NCBI RefSeq assembly: GCF_029433295.1
Contig: NZ_JAQTHV010000004.1
Coordinates: forward strand, 1 to 64,000
Length of the DNA: 64,000 bases
From: Bifidobacterium sp. ESL0784
GTDB lineage: Bacteria > Actinomycetota > Actinomycetes > Actinomycetales > Bifidobacteriaceae
Direction of reading: 5' to 3'
The number at the start of each line of letters is the position of its first letter. Position 1 is the first letter of the stretch. Shown one piece after another: positions 44,756 through 56,147 of the stretch. A program made the translations under genes and the position numbers. The notes beneath the pieces are model-generated. The model saw nothing but the letters and a program-made list of their open reading frames with translations, was not told the origin of the DNA and did not search any database.

Positions 44756-45469
44756 TCAATCGTTATTATTGATTCTTGTGACGGAAATCACTCCGTCGAT
44801 GTCGCTCAAGTCCCCGATAAGCTCCTTGCTGTCGCGCCCGCGTACCTCAAGATCAGCGGAAACGATGTGACCTCGGCTGCCGGGTTCCTCGTCATCGTGA
44901 TTTTTGGATTTCCTGGTCGAAAAGCCTTCGACGGAAACCCCGTGCTGGGCACAGACCGAAAGGATTGAACGCAGGATGCCATGCCCGTCACGATACTTCA
45001 GCCGCAGCATGTCGTCGTTGCTGATGCCGGGAGCGATGAGCTTGGTGATGAACGGAAGCAGCGTGACGGCCAGGAAGTAGAAGACCGTGCAGGCCAACGC
45101 CGGTACGAACAGGCCAGCTCCGCAAGCCGAACCTATGGCGGCAGTCATCCAGATGGAGGCTGCGGTGGTAAGTCCGCGGACATGCGAACGCTGAGTGAAG
45201 ACGACGCCTGCGCCGATGAAACCGATACCGGAGACGATCTGAGCGGCCACACGCGAGGGGTCGACCCGTACGTTGGCGGCGAGCACATCCATGAACCCGT
45301 ATTTGCCGATGATGACGAACAACGCCGAGCCGACGCCCACCAAGGCGTGCGTGCGCGTGCCCGCATCCTTGTGCCTGGCCTGACGTTCAAGACCGATGAG
45401 GGTAGAGAAAACCAATGCCTCGAAAAGGTAAAGGGCCTGCCAGCCCCACGCCACCAGCTGTGCTTCCAT
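44756..45469 (-). CDS. MgtC/SapB-family membrane protein
   Basis: A 237-aa protein with four or five N-terminal helices (about 12-150). Conserved GLERQARHKDAGTRTHALVGVGSALF and VSGIGFIGAGVVF...GLTTAASIWMTAAIG match MgtC. A cytoplasmic ACT-like domain follows (about 155-237) with a charged loop (KSKNHDDEEPGSRG). MgtC relatives act in magnesium-limited growth and modulation of ATP synthase or phosphate uptake; the exact role is unknown here. Six bp separate it from the upstream glycosyltransferase, so they form one operon. Confidence 0.9.
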   Translation of the reverse strand: MEAQLVAWGWQALYLFEALVFSTLIGLERQARHKDAGTRTHALVGVGSALFVIIGKYGFMDVLAANVRVDPSRVAAQIVSGIGFIGAGVVFTQRSHVRGLTTAASIWMTAAIGSACGAGLFVPALACTVFYFLAVTLLPFITKLIAPGISNDDMLRLKYRDGHGILRSILSVCAQHGVSVEGFSTRKSKNHDDEEPGSRGHIVSADLEVRGRDSKELIGDLSDIDGVISVTRINNND

Positions 45470-45475
45470 TTCCCG

Positions 45476-46372
45476 CTACTTTTCCTTTCCTGCCGAGGTC
45501 GGCGTTTGGTCTGTTTTTATATTGTGCTGTTCCTTGCTCCAGATGCGTCGGGCCGGGTTGACGCATCGGTGGACCAGATAGTTCTGATAGATGGGGTAGA
45601 AAGCGCGTAGCACGGGGTAAAGCGCATAAAGCGTGTATTCGGTATCGTGCGCCCGCGTATGGTTCGGATGGGCGTCGAAGGTGTTCTGGAAGCGTTGCAT
45701 GTACTTGCGGAACGAGGAGAAAGGGGTGTCCATGCGACGGGCCGAGACCCCTGTGATCATCTTTTCGCAATACACGGTTTTCAGGCCCTGATCAAGCAGA
45801 TGCAGAGAGATGTCGATGTCCTCGTGCATGATGTCGGCCTTGTCGCGGCACACCTTGCCCTTGATCTTCTCCCACGCGTTGGCCCGCACCGCCATGTTGG
45901 AACCGAAGAGCAGCACTTTGTCGTTGTCGGCCCGATAGGTGACCTTGCGTACTTTGTTGTCACCTTGAAGCCCGAGGTGTTTCGCCGGCATATCGTAATA
46001 GACCGCAGGGCCGGTGGCTCCCATGGCGCTTGGGTCGCGCTCGAAGATCTTGGTAACGACTTCCACCCAGTCCGGTTTGAGCATGCAGTCCGCGTCGATG
46101 CGGCCGTACACGTCGCCCTTCGCTACGGAAAAACCGAAATTGCGGGTGGGAATGAGTCCCTGTTCTTTATCCTGATGGACTAATTTGACGCAGGAGGAAT
46201 CGGAACAACGATCGATGAATCGCTGGACAAGTTCGCAGGTTCGATCGTTCGACTTGTTGTCGACAACGATGATTTCGTAGGGCGCAACGGACTGGCAGAC
46301 GGCGTTCGTCAGACAGCTGACGATGCGGTCCTGCTCGTTGTACGCGGGTATCACGATAGAAACTTTGACCAT
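45476..46372 (-). CDS. Glycosyltransferase family 2
   Basis: An approximately 298-aa GT-A glycosyltransferase. VSIVIPAYNEQDRI opens the fold, VVDNKSNDRT binds the nucleotide, IDADCMLKPDW holds the DxD-type metal motif, and a later HEDIDISLHLLDQG carries the ED base. No membrane helix is evident except a weak C-terminal one. ATG 46372 lacks a ribosome binding site; TATCCT (46381-46386, minus strand) lies 8 nt before it, so leaderless initiation is possible. The acceptor is unknown. Divergent from the AI-2E-type permease gene. Confidence 0.88.
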   Translation of the reverse strand: MVKVSIVIPAYNEQDRIVSCLTNAVCQSVAPYEIIVVDNKSNDRTCELVQRFIDRCSDSSCVKLVHQDKEQGLIPTRNFGFSVAKGDVYGRIDADCMLKPDWVEVVTKIFERDPSAMGATGPAVYYDMPAKHLGLQGDNKVRKVTYRADNDKVLLFGSNMAVRANAWEKIKGKVCRDKADIMHEDIDISLHLLDQGLKTVYCEKMITGVSARRMDTPFSSFRKYMQRFQNTFDAHPNHTRAHDTEYTLYALYPVLRAFYPIYQNYLVHRCVNPARRIWSKEQHNIKTDQTPTSAGKEK

Positions 46373-46428
46373 GATATATGAGGATATTCCTAGTTGTCTA
46401 CACATGGGGCGGGGTAGGATTGGAAATC

Positions 46429-48033
46429 ATGAAACAACGTGGACAAGAAAATGACGAGCGTGAGAGTCCTAAAATCGATTTCGCCTCGGTTTTCCCCCAG
46501 AAAGGGGATTCCCGCAGGCCGCCAGATTGGTGGGGGAGGGCCCTGCTCTATGCCGCAATAGCGGTTTTCGTCTGCATTTTCATTTTCAGATCGTGGAGCA
46601 AGGTCTCTTTCATAGTCCTTGACATCGTCATCTCGATCTTTGTGGCGCTCGCCATGGAGCCCTTGGTGGTCCGTCTGGTGCGTCATGGCTGGAAGCGTGG
46701 CGCGGCCGCGGCCGCCACTCTGGTCGGCCTCATCATCCTTGTGCTGGCATTGCTTGGCTTGTTTGGCAACATGTTTGTGCAGCAGATGATTTCCATGATC
46801 AGGGGAATCCCCGATCTTTACCAACAGGCGCAGCACCTTGTCGCGCAATATACCGATTTCAAACTCCCGGAAATATCCAATCTCGGCAGCGAGATCGCCA
46901 AAAACGTACAGACCTCATGGGTCACCAATTTCGCCGGGCAGGCATTGAGCACCACCATGGGCCTCTTGAGCGCTCTGCTCAATGTGCTGACCATTGTGAT
47001 GGTCACCTATTACGTCTCCGCCGCCGGACCCAAGATGCGTAGGAGCCTGTGCCAGTGGCTCGGCCCGGTGACGCAGCGTCGCTTCCTGCTGGCTTGGACC
47101 ATCGTGCAGGACCAGATTTCCGGTTTCCTTTTCTCGCGTACGATTCTCGCCGCGTTCAATGCCTTCTTCACCTCGATATTCCTGATGATCATCAAGGTGC
47201 CCAACTGGCTGCCCCTGGCTCTTTTCTGCGGCATCGTCTCGCAGTTCATACCGACGGTCGGCACCTACATCGGCGGGGCATTGCCGGTCATCTTTGCCTG
47301 GTCGTCGCGCGGCTTGCTCTATGGGGTGGCCGTGGTCGTCTTCATCGTCATCTACCAGCAGATCGAGAACCTCATCATCTCACCGAAGGTCTCGGAGCGC
47401 ACCATGGATCTGAACCCCGCCATCGCCTTCCTTTCGGTGCTGGTCCTGGGAGCCGTGTTCGGTGCCCTTGGCGCGTTCCTCGCGCTGCCCATCACCGCCA
47501 GTCTGCAGGCCCTCTTCAAGGTGTATACCAAGCGCTATGAACTGGTTGAGTCGCCGTTGATGAGCGACCCGGTGCCGGTCAAGAAATCCAAGGTGGTCGC
47601 CGGGGCCGAGGCGTTCAACGAGCATGTGGTGCAGCCTGTCGCCCAGCGTATGCCGCGTGCCGCCAAAGGCTCGAGCGCAAGGGTCCCCGCCGATGACGAC
47701 CTGCGTAACCTGCGCGACGAGGTCTATCGCCTCTCCACCGAATTCAATGCCAAATCGACGGCCCATGACCTTGACGAATCCGAGACCATCGCCATTCCCA
47801 AGGGAGTGCTTTCGAACTCCGAATCGACCTCACGCAAACCCCTTAAGGGTAGCGAGGAGAAGGATTCCGATGGTTTCGACACCCAGGAGTTGCGGCAAGA
47901 GGGAGCCAAAAGCGCGCATGGTGCAAAAGGCGGGGAAACGTCTGGCAAAGCCAAGGGCGCTGCTCAAGGTACAGTGGTCAATGACAACGCAGAGGACGTA
48001 AAAACCGACAACCCGAGGAGCAGGTGGCACTGA
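46429..48033 (+). CDS. AI-2E family transporter (PF01594-type permease)
   Basis: A 534-aa membrane protein with about eight helices in residues 30-370. The family region near IIKVPNWLPLALFCGIVSQFIPTVGTYIGGALPV and the loop IYQQIENLIISPKVSERTMDLNP are diagnostic. A polar C-terminal cytoplasmic tail of about 150 residues (Glu, Lys, Gly-rich) is longer than usual. Members include TqsA-type AI-2 exporters and sodium/proton antiporters; the substrate cannot be told. ATG 46429 is preferred over 46378. First gene of a nine-gene plus-strand string. Confidence 0.88.
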   Translation: MKQRGQENDERESPKIDFASVFPQKGDSRRPPDWWGRALLYAAIAVFVCIFIFRSWSKVSFIVLDIVISIFVALAMEPLVVRLVRHGWKRGAAAAATLVGLIILVLALLGLFGNMFVQQMISMIRGIPDLYQQAQHLVAQYTDFKLPEISNLGSEIAKNVQTSWVTNFAGQALSTTMGLLSALLNVLTIVMVTYYVSAAGPKMRRSLCQWLGPVTQRRFLLAWTIVQDQISGFLFSRTILAAFNAFFTSIFLMIIKVPNWLPLALFCGIVSQFIPTVGTYIGGALPVIFAWSSRGLLYGVAVVVFIVIYQQIENLIISPKVSERTMDLNPAIAFLSVLVLGAVFGALGAFLALPITASLQALFKVYTKRYELVESPLMSDPVPVKKSKVVAGAEAFNEHVVQPVAQRMPRAAKGSSARVPADDDLRNLRDEVYRLSTEFNAKSTAHDLDESETIAIPKGVLSNSESTSRKPLKGSEEKDSDGFDTQELRQEGAKSAHGAKGGETSGKAKGAAQGTVVNDNAEDVKTDNPRSRWH

Positions 48034-48034
48034 C

Positions 48035-49258
48035 ATGGTATTTCTGAATATCCTAGATATCCTGATGTTTATTATGGGTGCAGTAAGCCTCGGTTACCAG
48101 GCGATCTGCATTGTGGCTTCTTTATTCCATCATCGTATCACATTTCCCGAGGCGCCGATGGACAAGCGTTATGCCGTGCTGATTTCGGCACGCAACGAGG
48201 AAACCGTCGTACCTAATCTGATCAATTCCATCAGAAATCAGACTTACCCCTCACGTCTTGTCGACATCTGGCTGGTGGCCGACAATTGCACCGACAAAAC
48301 CGCCGAGGTGGTGCGCTCGATGGGGTGCAATGTCGTCGAGCGTCACAATCTGCAGCAGGTTGGCAAAGGCTATGCGCTGACTTACCTGCTCGACGCGATG
48401 ATCGACAAAGGCGTGGCCAATGATTATGACGCCTTCTTCGTCTTCGATGCCGACAACCGCCTCGACAAGCACTATATCGAGGAAATGAACAAGGCCTTCC
48501 AATCAGGCTTCAAGATCCTCACCAGCTACCGCAACTCCACCAACCTTTCCGACAACTGGGTGTCCTCCGGTTCGGCACTGTGGTTCATCCGTGAATCTCG
48601 TTTCCTCAACAATTCGCGTATGCTTTTCGGCTCCAGCTGCCACGTGGGCGGCACCGGCTTCATGTTCTCGCGTGAGGTGATGCAGCGCAACAACGGCTGG
48701 AAATTCCATCTGTTGACCGAAGACCTCGAATTCACGATGGACTCCGTCTTGCACGGCGATCGCATCGGCTACTGCGGCACGGCCATCCTCTACGACGAGC
48801 AGCCCGATTCCTTCGGCCAGAGCTGGCGGCAGAGGCTGCGTTGGAGCAAGGGATTCCTGCAGGTGTTCCGTTATTACGGTCCGCAGCTGATCAACCGAGC
48901 CGTGCGCGAGCGCGATTTCTCCGCCGTCGATTTCACCATGCTGATCTGCCCATTCACCGTGCTTGGCGTTCTGCGTGTGGTATTTGGCCTTCTTTTTGCG
49001 GCTTTCGGCTTCGTCTCATGGTCGAGCCAGCTCGGTTCGTTGTCCGGATGGCTGGTCGGCGGTTGCACGGGTCTCTTGGGCATGATGTTCCTGGCAGCGC
49101 TCACCGTCTTTGCCGAACGCGGCCAGATCGGCGCTTCCAACAAGGAGCTTCTGGCCTATGTGCTGAGCTTCCCGATCTATATGGCCAGCTACGTGCCGAT
49201 TTCCTTCCAGGCCATTTTCTCGAAGGCCCAGTGGAAGCCCATCGAGCACAAGGGCTAG
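48035..49258 (+). CDS. Membrane glycosyltransferase family 2 (processive type)
   Basis: A 407-aa protein. An N-terminal helix (about 5-28) is followed by a GT2 domain (about 48-270) with AVLISARNEE, VADNCTDKTAEVV, the metal motif FVFDADNRLD, TEDLEFTMD and QRLRWSKGF (the Q-x-x-R-W acceptor motif of processive enzymes). Three C-terminal helices follow (about 305-400). This is the layout of NodC/hyaluronan/poly-GlcNAc-type synthases. It starts 1 nt after the upstream stop with GGAG nearby. The product is unknown, plausibly a surface polysaccharide. Confidence 0.88.
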   Translation: MVFLNILDILMFIMGAVSLGYQAICIVASLFHHRITFPEAPMDKRYAVLISARNEETVVPNLINSIRNQTYPSRLVDIWLVADNCTDKTAEVVRSMGCNVVERHNLQQVGKGYALTYLLDAMIDKGVANDYDAFFVFDADNRLDKHYIEEMNKAFQSGFKILTSYRNSTNLSDNWVSSGSALWFIRESRFLNNSRMLFGSSCHVGGTGFMFSREVMQRNNGWKFHLLTEDLEFTMDSVLHGDRIGYCGTAILYDEQPDSFGQSWRQRLRWSKGFLQVFRYYGPQLINRAVRERDFSAVDFTMLICPFTVLGVLRVVFGLLFAAFGFVSWSSQLGSLSGWLVGGCTGLLGMMFLAALTVFAERGQIGASNKELLAYVLSFPIYMASYVPISFQAIFSKAQWKPIEHKG

Positions 49259-49288
49259 GCAGGCTTTGTCAAGCGTAGGAGAGCGGTT

Positions 49289-50776
49289 TTGAATACAGTG
49301 GGACCATCGTATTGCGGTCATGGGGCGCACGCACGCAAGGCGAATCATGTGGCACGCAATCGTGCATGGCGCATCGTCGTCTCCACATTGGTGACCCTGC
49401 TGCTTGCCGCAGGCTATTTCATGGCCGATATCAACGGGATGATGCCCGGTCCGCTGACGATACTTCCAGCAGGAAAAACGACGCCCGCTCTTGCGGGTTC
49501 GATTCGCGCCGCCGAATCCGTTGCGGACTCGGCTGATCTGAACAAGCCGATTGACAAGAACGGCACGGAATCGGCGATCAACGCCTTTGCTGCCACGCCT
49601 GGGCTGGGAGGGGATTTTTCGTTGGCCATCGCCGATGCCGACGGCAAAATCGTCGATTCCCGCAATCCCGATACGCCCCGGGAACCGGCCTCGACCATGA
49701 AGACCCTGACCGCGCTGGCCGTTTCCTCGACGCTGGACATGGGCTCGAGTTTCCATACCGACGCATTGCTTGACCCTTCGCCTTCCGGCGTAAGTCAGCC
49801 CCGGCAGGCGACGTTGACGCTCAAATCGGACGGGGACATGCTGCTCGGGGCGGGGGCGAGCGACCCCAACCATATCAACGGCAGAGCGGGGCTTGCCACG
49901 CTTGCCGACGAGAGTGCAGCGCAGCTCAAAAAGCGCAATATCAGCCAAATCCATCTCAATTACGACGATACGCTTTTCGGCGCCGTGCGTTCCCCTGCCG
50001 CCATTGCCTCCAACAACGAGGGCAATACCAATTTCACCGGCATCTCTTCGATGGCCGTCGATGGGGGAAGGCAATGGAAAGGCGTGGAACACGACCCTGA
50101 TCTCTACTCCGCCTATCCTGCAATGTCGACGACACCGGCGCACGATGCGGCGGCGGTGTTCGGCTCCCTGCTTGCCCAGCGCGGCATCGGCGTGGATGCT
50201 GAAATTGCTTCGGGCAAAGTCGCAAGCGGCGCCAAACGCGTGGCAACGATTACATCGGCTACATTGGCCGAGGTGATGGCCTTCACGCTGCGTCATTCCG
50301 ACAACACCCTGATCGAGGAGTTCGGCAGGCTTCTGGCGCTCAAAACCGGGGCTGCCAACAGTCCGGAAGGAGCGACCCGGGCCGTCAAGGCCAAACTCGA
50401 CAAACTCGGCGTCGATACGGCGAACCTGCACATGGCCGATTGCTCCGGTCTTTCTGAAGGCTCCCAGCTTGAGGTCAAGACGTTGGTCGAAGTGCAGAGC
50501 CACAATCTTAAACCCGGTCCGGGCGCGGCCGCAGGTGAGGGCCTTTCCGTTCCCGGTTTCGTCGGCACCGCCAAGAACCGTCTGGAGGATCCGAGTGCGG
50601 CCGGGCTGTTGCGCGTGAAAACCGGCTCCCTGGACCAAGTGACCTCGATGGCCGGCAATGTCTCGCGCAAGAACGGCGGTGTGCTCGCTTTCGCGGTCAT
50701 CGTCAACAAGCCGCAGGACTATCTCGCTGCCAGAAAAGCGGTCGATGCCTTCATTTCGGCGCTGGCCGGGCTGTGA
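49289..50776 (+). CDS. dacB: D-alanyl-D-alanine carboxypeptidase/endopeptidase, PBP4 (S13) type
   Basis: A 495-aa extracytoplasmic penicillin-binding protein with an N-terminal membrane anchor (about 28-48). The three active-site boxes are present: S-x-x-K in PASTMKTLTALA (near 135), S-x-N in RHSDNTLIEEF (near 335), and K-T-G in RVKTGSLDQV (near 445). A large insertion between the first two boxes is typical of S13. It trims peptidoglycan stem peptides. TTG 49289 follows GGAGAG. Directly abuts tilS. Confidence 0.93.
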   Translation: MNTVGPSYCGHGAHARKANHVARNRAWRIVVSTLVTLLLAAGYFMADINGMMPGPLTILPAGKTTPALAGSIRAAESVADSADLNKPIDKNGTESAINAFAATPGLGGDFSLAIADADGKIVDSRNPDTPREPASTMKTLTALAVSSTLDMGSSFHTDALLDPSPSGVSQPRQATLTLKSDGDMLLGAGASDPNHINGRAGLATLADESAAQLKKRNISQIHLNYDDTLFGAVRSPAAIASNNEGNTNFTGISSMAVDGGRQWKGVEHDPDLYSAYPAMSTTPAHDAAAVFGSLLAQRGIGVDAEIASGKVASGAKRVATITSATLAEVMAFTLRHSDNTLIEEFGRLLALKTGAANSPEGATRAVKAKLDKLGVDTANLHMADCSGLSEGSQLEVKTLVEVQSHNLKPGPGAAAGEGLSVPGFVGTAKNRLEDPSAAGLLRVKTGSLDQVTSMAGNVSRKNGGVLAFAVIVNKPQDYLAARKAVDAFISALAGL

Positions 50777-51874
50777 GTGCAGGCGATGGCATATTCGTCG
50801 ACGATAAAAAAGGCTGTCGGGGACGTTCGCAACACGCTGGCTGAAGCAGGCATTGAGCGGCAGGACGCCCGTTTCGCCGAACATGGCGAGCATGACCCCG
50901 AGATCGATGCCCCCACGCTTCTCGTGGCATGCTCGGGTGGGCGCGACTCGATGGCGCTTTCGGCCGTGAGCCATATCGTCTCCGGAATGCTTGGTATCCA
51001 TTGCGGCGCCGTCGTCATCGACCATAGGCTTCAGGCAGGTTCCGACGAGGTCGCGCGCCAGGCGGCGGCACGTTGCAAAGGGTTGGGGCTGGAGCCGGTC
51101 ATCGTGCGTGCCATCAATGTCGAGGGAATCGGAAGCGGTCGCAGCACCGAGGACGCCGCACGGCAGGCGCGTTATGAAGCCATCGGTGAAGCTGCACGCG
51201 ATGTGGGCGCCACTGCGGTTTTGCTGGCCCACACCCGCGATGACCAGGCGGAGACGGTCCTGATGGATGTGCTGACCCGTTCCTCCGGCGTCGATGGGTT
51301 GGCGGGTATGCCGACTACGTTCAAGCGTGACGGCATGCTCTTTCTTCGCCCCTTCCTTGGCCTTACCCGCGTCCAGACCACTACCGTTTGCCGCGAATTG
51401 AACCTTCCTTGGTGGGACGATCCGACCAATGGCGACAGCGTTGCGATGGACCGGCCCTTGCCGGCAAGCTATCCGTTGCGCTCCCGCGTGCGACATACCC
51501 TGATGCCTTATCTCTCGGGCTTTTTCGACGGCGATGTTTCCGGTCATCTGGCCAAAGGGACGGTGATCGCTCGTGAAGATAGTGATTTTCTTGACATTTC
51601 GACTGACGATTTGTATCGCAAAGCCGTGCGTGGAAAGAGCGACGAGGGTACAGTCATCATGCTTGTCAAGCCGCTTGGCGACGCCCATCCCGCGATTCGT
51701 CGCCGTGTCATCGCCCGCGTTCTCGCCGAACTGAACATAGGGGTGACTTCAGGGCATGTGCTCTCGATAGAGGCGTTGGTAACCGACTGGCACGGCCAGG
51801 GCACACTTTCGCTTCCCAGCGGATATTCAGCAAATCGGCAGAAACACGTCATTCGCGTGTGTAAAAATGGATAA
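50777..51874 (+). CDS. tilS: tRNA(Ile)-lysidine synthase
   Basis: ATP-dependent ligase modifying C34 of tRNA-Ile(CAU) to lysidine; essential in most bacteria. 365 aa. PP-loop LLVACSGGRDSMALSAV near 50, then LLAHTRDDQAETVLMDVLTRSSGVDGLAGM and RPFLGLTR, as in the family. GTG 50777 begins right after the dacB stop; ATG 50786 is an alternative. It overlaps hpt by 8 bp. tilS-hpt-ftsH is a widespread bacterial order. Confidence 0.95.
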   Translation: MQAMAYSSTIKKAVGDVRNTLAEAGIERQDARFAEHGEHDPEIDAPTLLVACSGGRDSMALSAVSHIVSGMLGIHCGAVVIDHRLQAGSDEVARQAAARCKGLGLEPVIVRAINVEGIGSGRSTEDAARQARYEAIGEAARDVGATAVLLAHTRDDQAETVLMDVLTRSSGVDGLAGMPTTFKRDGMLFLRPFLGLTRVQTTTVCRELNLPWWDDPTNGDSVAMDRPLPASYPLRSRVRHTLMPYLSGFFDGDVSGHLAKGTVIAREDSDFLDISTDDLYRKAVRGKSDEGTVIMLVKPLGDAHPAIRRRVIARVLAELNIGVTSGHVLSIEALVTDWHGQGTLSLPSGYSANRQKHVIRVCKNG

Positions 51875-52435
51875 CATGAAAATTGCGGATGTTGAAGACC
51901 AAATTGACCATGAATTGGTGTCAAAAGAACAAATAGAACGCAAGATCAAAGAAGTGGCGGCGCAGGTGAGCCAAGATTACAAGGGCAAGGATCTGCTGCT
52001 GGTGGCCGTACTCAAAGGGGCCGTCAACACGCTTGCCGCGTTTTCACAGGCGTTGAGCATCAATGCGCAGATGGATTTCATGAGCTTGTCCAGCTACGGC
52101 GATGGCTTCGAAAGTAGCGGCAAGATTACCGTCCGGCAGGATCTTTCCTGTGATGTCAGGGGACGCAATGTTCTGATTGTCGAAGACATCATCGATTCCG
52201 GATATACGCTTGACTGGTTGGTTCGCGAGCTCAAAGGGCGCGGAGCGGCAAGCGTTGAGGTGTTTGCGCTGCTGGAGAAACCTTCCCGGCGTGAGGTCGA
52301 GGTGCCACTGAAATATAAGGGCTACGAAGTTCCCGATGAATTCGTGGTCGGTTTCGGCCTTGATTATCAGGAGCATTTCCGCAATCTTGATTCCATCGCA
52401 GTCTTAAAGCCGTCAGTCTATCAAGGAGAAGCAGC

Positions 52436-52439
<4 letters not shown>
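51867..52439 (+). CDS. hpt: Hypoxanthine phosphoribosyltransferase
   Basis: Purine-salvage enzyme (190 aa) converting hypoxanthine and guanine with PRPP to IMP and GMP. The PRPP motif is [17 protein letters not shown] (two acidic residues then GYT, near 105), with [13 protein letters not shown] at the front and [15 protein letters not shown] at the C-terminus (purine contacts). ATG 51867 overlaps the tilS end; ATG 51876 is possible. It overlaps ftsH by 4 bp. Confidence 0.95.
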
Positions 52440-54589
<2,150 letters not shown>

Positions 54590-54592
54590 GAC

Positions 54593-55579
54593 ATGTCGAA
54601 TCCATTGATTGATGATTCGCGAAGATCGAGGGGCGTGACAGCTGATGGCACGCCCCTCGGCGTTGAGGCGTGTCTTTCGCTCTCGTTCGATGAGACGAGA
54701 AGCGAGGATGTCGCCGCCGGGGCCGAGGTGTGGCAAAGGGTGCTTCAAGCCGTTAAAAGCGGCAGGGTGCATGCCGAAGTCAGACTGAAGCTCGATGATG
54801 CTGCCAACATTCAAAATAGTGGCGGCGAGAGTGCGGACGGCTCAGATGAATCGGGCAGCAATACGATAGAAAATATTGTATTCGACGATGTTCCAGTAAC
54901 TCTTGGTACAGGCCAAACCACTGGTGAAAATGGTGCCGGAATGCCAGGCGTGAGTGTAGCGCCTACCAAGGCTTCTCTGGCCGGCGCAACGATAGCCGAG
55001 CAACAACGTCAGGATGAGGCTCAAAAGGCGCAGGATCGGCAGCAGGACAATGTCGATGACGTCTATGTCGTGCCGCGCCGCGCCATCATCGCCATGCGCA
55101 GCAAAACCAGCGATGCCGCGAAGCGTTTCCGTTCCGTCATCGTTTCGCTGGATGCGGTGCCAGGCAATCAGGTCGAAGGGATTTCGCCGCTCTACCACGT
55201 CATGGGCATTGACAGCTCGGATGCCAGCGCCGCCGTCATCCAATTGACCACCAAACTGAAGCCTCAGGCCATCGTCTCGTTGCTTGATTCCCTTTCGGGT
55301 TCACATGAAGGCGCCGTTACGTTGCGGTTGGTCGACGTCGAGGGCGAGGCTATGAGCCCCGATCAAGCGGCTCAGGAGATGGCCGAAGATGTCGCCTATG
55401 CCATCGAGTTGCCGTTGGACGCGGCGAAAAAACAGGCCGAAATCCTTGCGCCATGGCTCGATATGGATCCCGACGCACGGCTTGACGGCGATCCGGTCTC
55501 CTTCCTGCTCGCGATGGCACCAGATGCCGCCCGCGTCGGCAAGGTTGACGACCGCTGGATACTGGGGGATACGCAATGA
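54593..55579 (+). CDS. Degenerate FolB-FolK-like protein at the folate locus
   Basis: A 328-aa protein starting 3 nt after ftsH. Residues about 160-325 follow the course of HPPK (FolK): RAIIAMRSKTSDAAKRF stands where RAxxALGSNxGDR is expected, then ISPLYHV, and APWLDMDPDARLDG at the end. The catalytic stretch RWGPRxLDLDL is missing entirely. Residues about 22-57 resemble a piece of FolB (dihydroneopterin aldolase), without its active-site residues. A disordered segment (70-155) joins them. In actinobacteria folE-folP-folB-folK-DUF3180 usually follow ftsH; here only this gene and DUF3180 remain. It is an intact frame, so probably a retained non-catalytic protein; the homology needs a profile search. 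Confidence 0.65.
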   Translation: MSNPLIDDSRRSRGVTADGTPLGVEACLSLSFDETRSEDVAAGAEVWQRVLQAVKSGRVHAEVRLKLDDAANIQNSGGESADGSDESGSNTIENIVFDDVPVTLGTGQTTGENGAGMPGVSVAPTKASLAGATIAEQQRQDEAQKAQDRQQDNVDDVYVVPRRAIIAMRSKTSDAAKRFRSVIVSLDAVPGNQVEGISPLYHVMGIDSSDASAAVIQLTTKLKPQAIVSLLDSLSGSHEGAVTLRLVDVEGEAMSPDQAAQEMAEDVAYAIELPLDAAKKQAEILAPWLDMDPDARLDGDPVSFLLAMAPDAARVGKVDDRWILGDTQ

Positions 55580-56124
55580 GTGCACGAAGGACCCCATGGT
55601 GGTATTACGCAATCGCAGCGCTGATTGGCTTGCTCCTCGGCGCGATATTGGTCAAATCCGATGAGATGAGCGGTCTTTCGCTGATCGGAGCCCCTTGGTT
55701 CGTCGCGTTTATTTTGGTTTTGCTGGGTGCGGCGGTTTTGATATTGGCGTTGCAGGTCCATCAATACGCCATCACTGACCCGAAAAAACGCAAAAGCTGG
55801 ATCGACCCCACCAAAGCCGTCTACACGCTGGTGCTGTGCAAGGCGCTGGGCCTTGCCGGTGCCGGGCTTGCCGGCTGGTATATGGTACAGGTGCTGCTGA
55901 CCTTGCCGCATTGGGGTATTCCGTATTATCAGAATGTGATTATCCAATGCGGAGTGACCACTGTCATCTGCATCGGTGACATGGCGGTGGGCATCATCGG
56001 CGAATGGCTTTGTCAGCTTCCGCCGAGCGAAGGTGCCGAGAATCCGAAAATGAAGGCTGCCAAGCGCCGCGAACGTCAGCGCAAGCTTGCAGCGGGCTCC
56101 ATGGGCAAGAAAAGCGATATCTGA
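55576..56124 (+). CDS. DUF3180 membrane protein
   Basis: A 182-aa protein with four helices (about 8-26, 37-60, 85-110, 122-145) and a basic C-terminal tail (KMKAAKRRERQRKLA). Pattern and position match DUF3180, which follows folK in most actinobacteria. The ATG overlaps the upstream stop by 4 bp. Function unknown. Confidence 0.85.
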   Translation: MSARRTPWWYYAIAALIGLLLGAILVKSDEMSGLSLIGAPWFVAFILVLLGAAVLILALQVHQYAITDPKKRKSWIDPTKAVYTLVLCKALGLAGAGLAGWYMVQVLLTLPHWGIPYYQNVIIQCGVTTVICIGDMAVGIIGEWLCQLPPSEGAENPKMKAAKRRERQRKLAAGSMGKKSDI

Positions 56125-56147
56125 TTCAACCGAAAGGACACAACGAA

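Noticed and set aside
49016-51688. 890-codon open frame on the minus strand antisense to GT2, dacB and tilS
   Set aside because: The plus strand holds three clearly recognised proteins with intact motifs; the antisense product is low-complexity and matches nothing. It is a by-product of codon bias.
54593-55579. Functional bifunctional FolB-FolK enzyme
   Set aside because: The GSN motif, the RWGPRxLDLDL block and the aldolase active-site residues are not present, so a working enzyme is unlikely despite the position.
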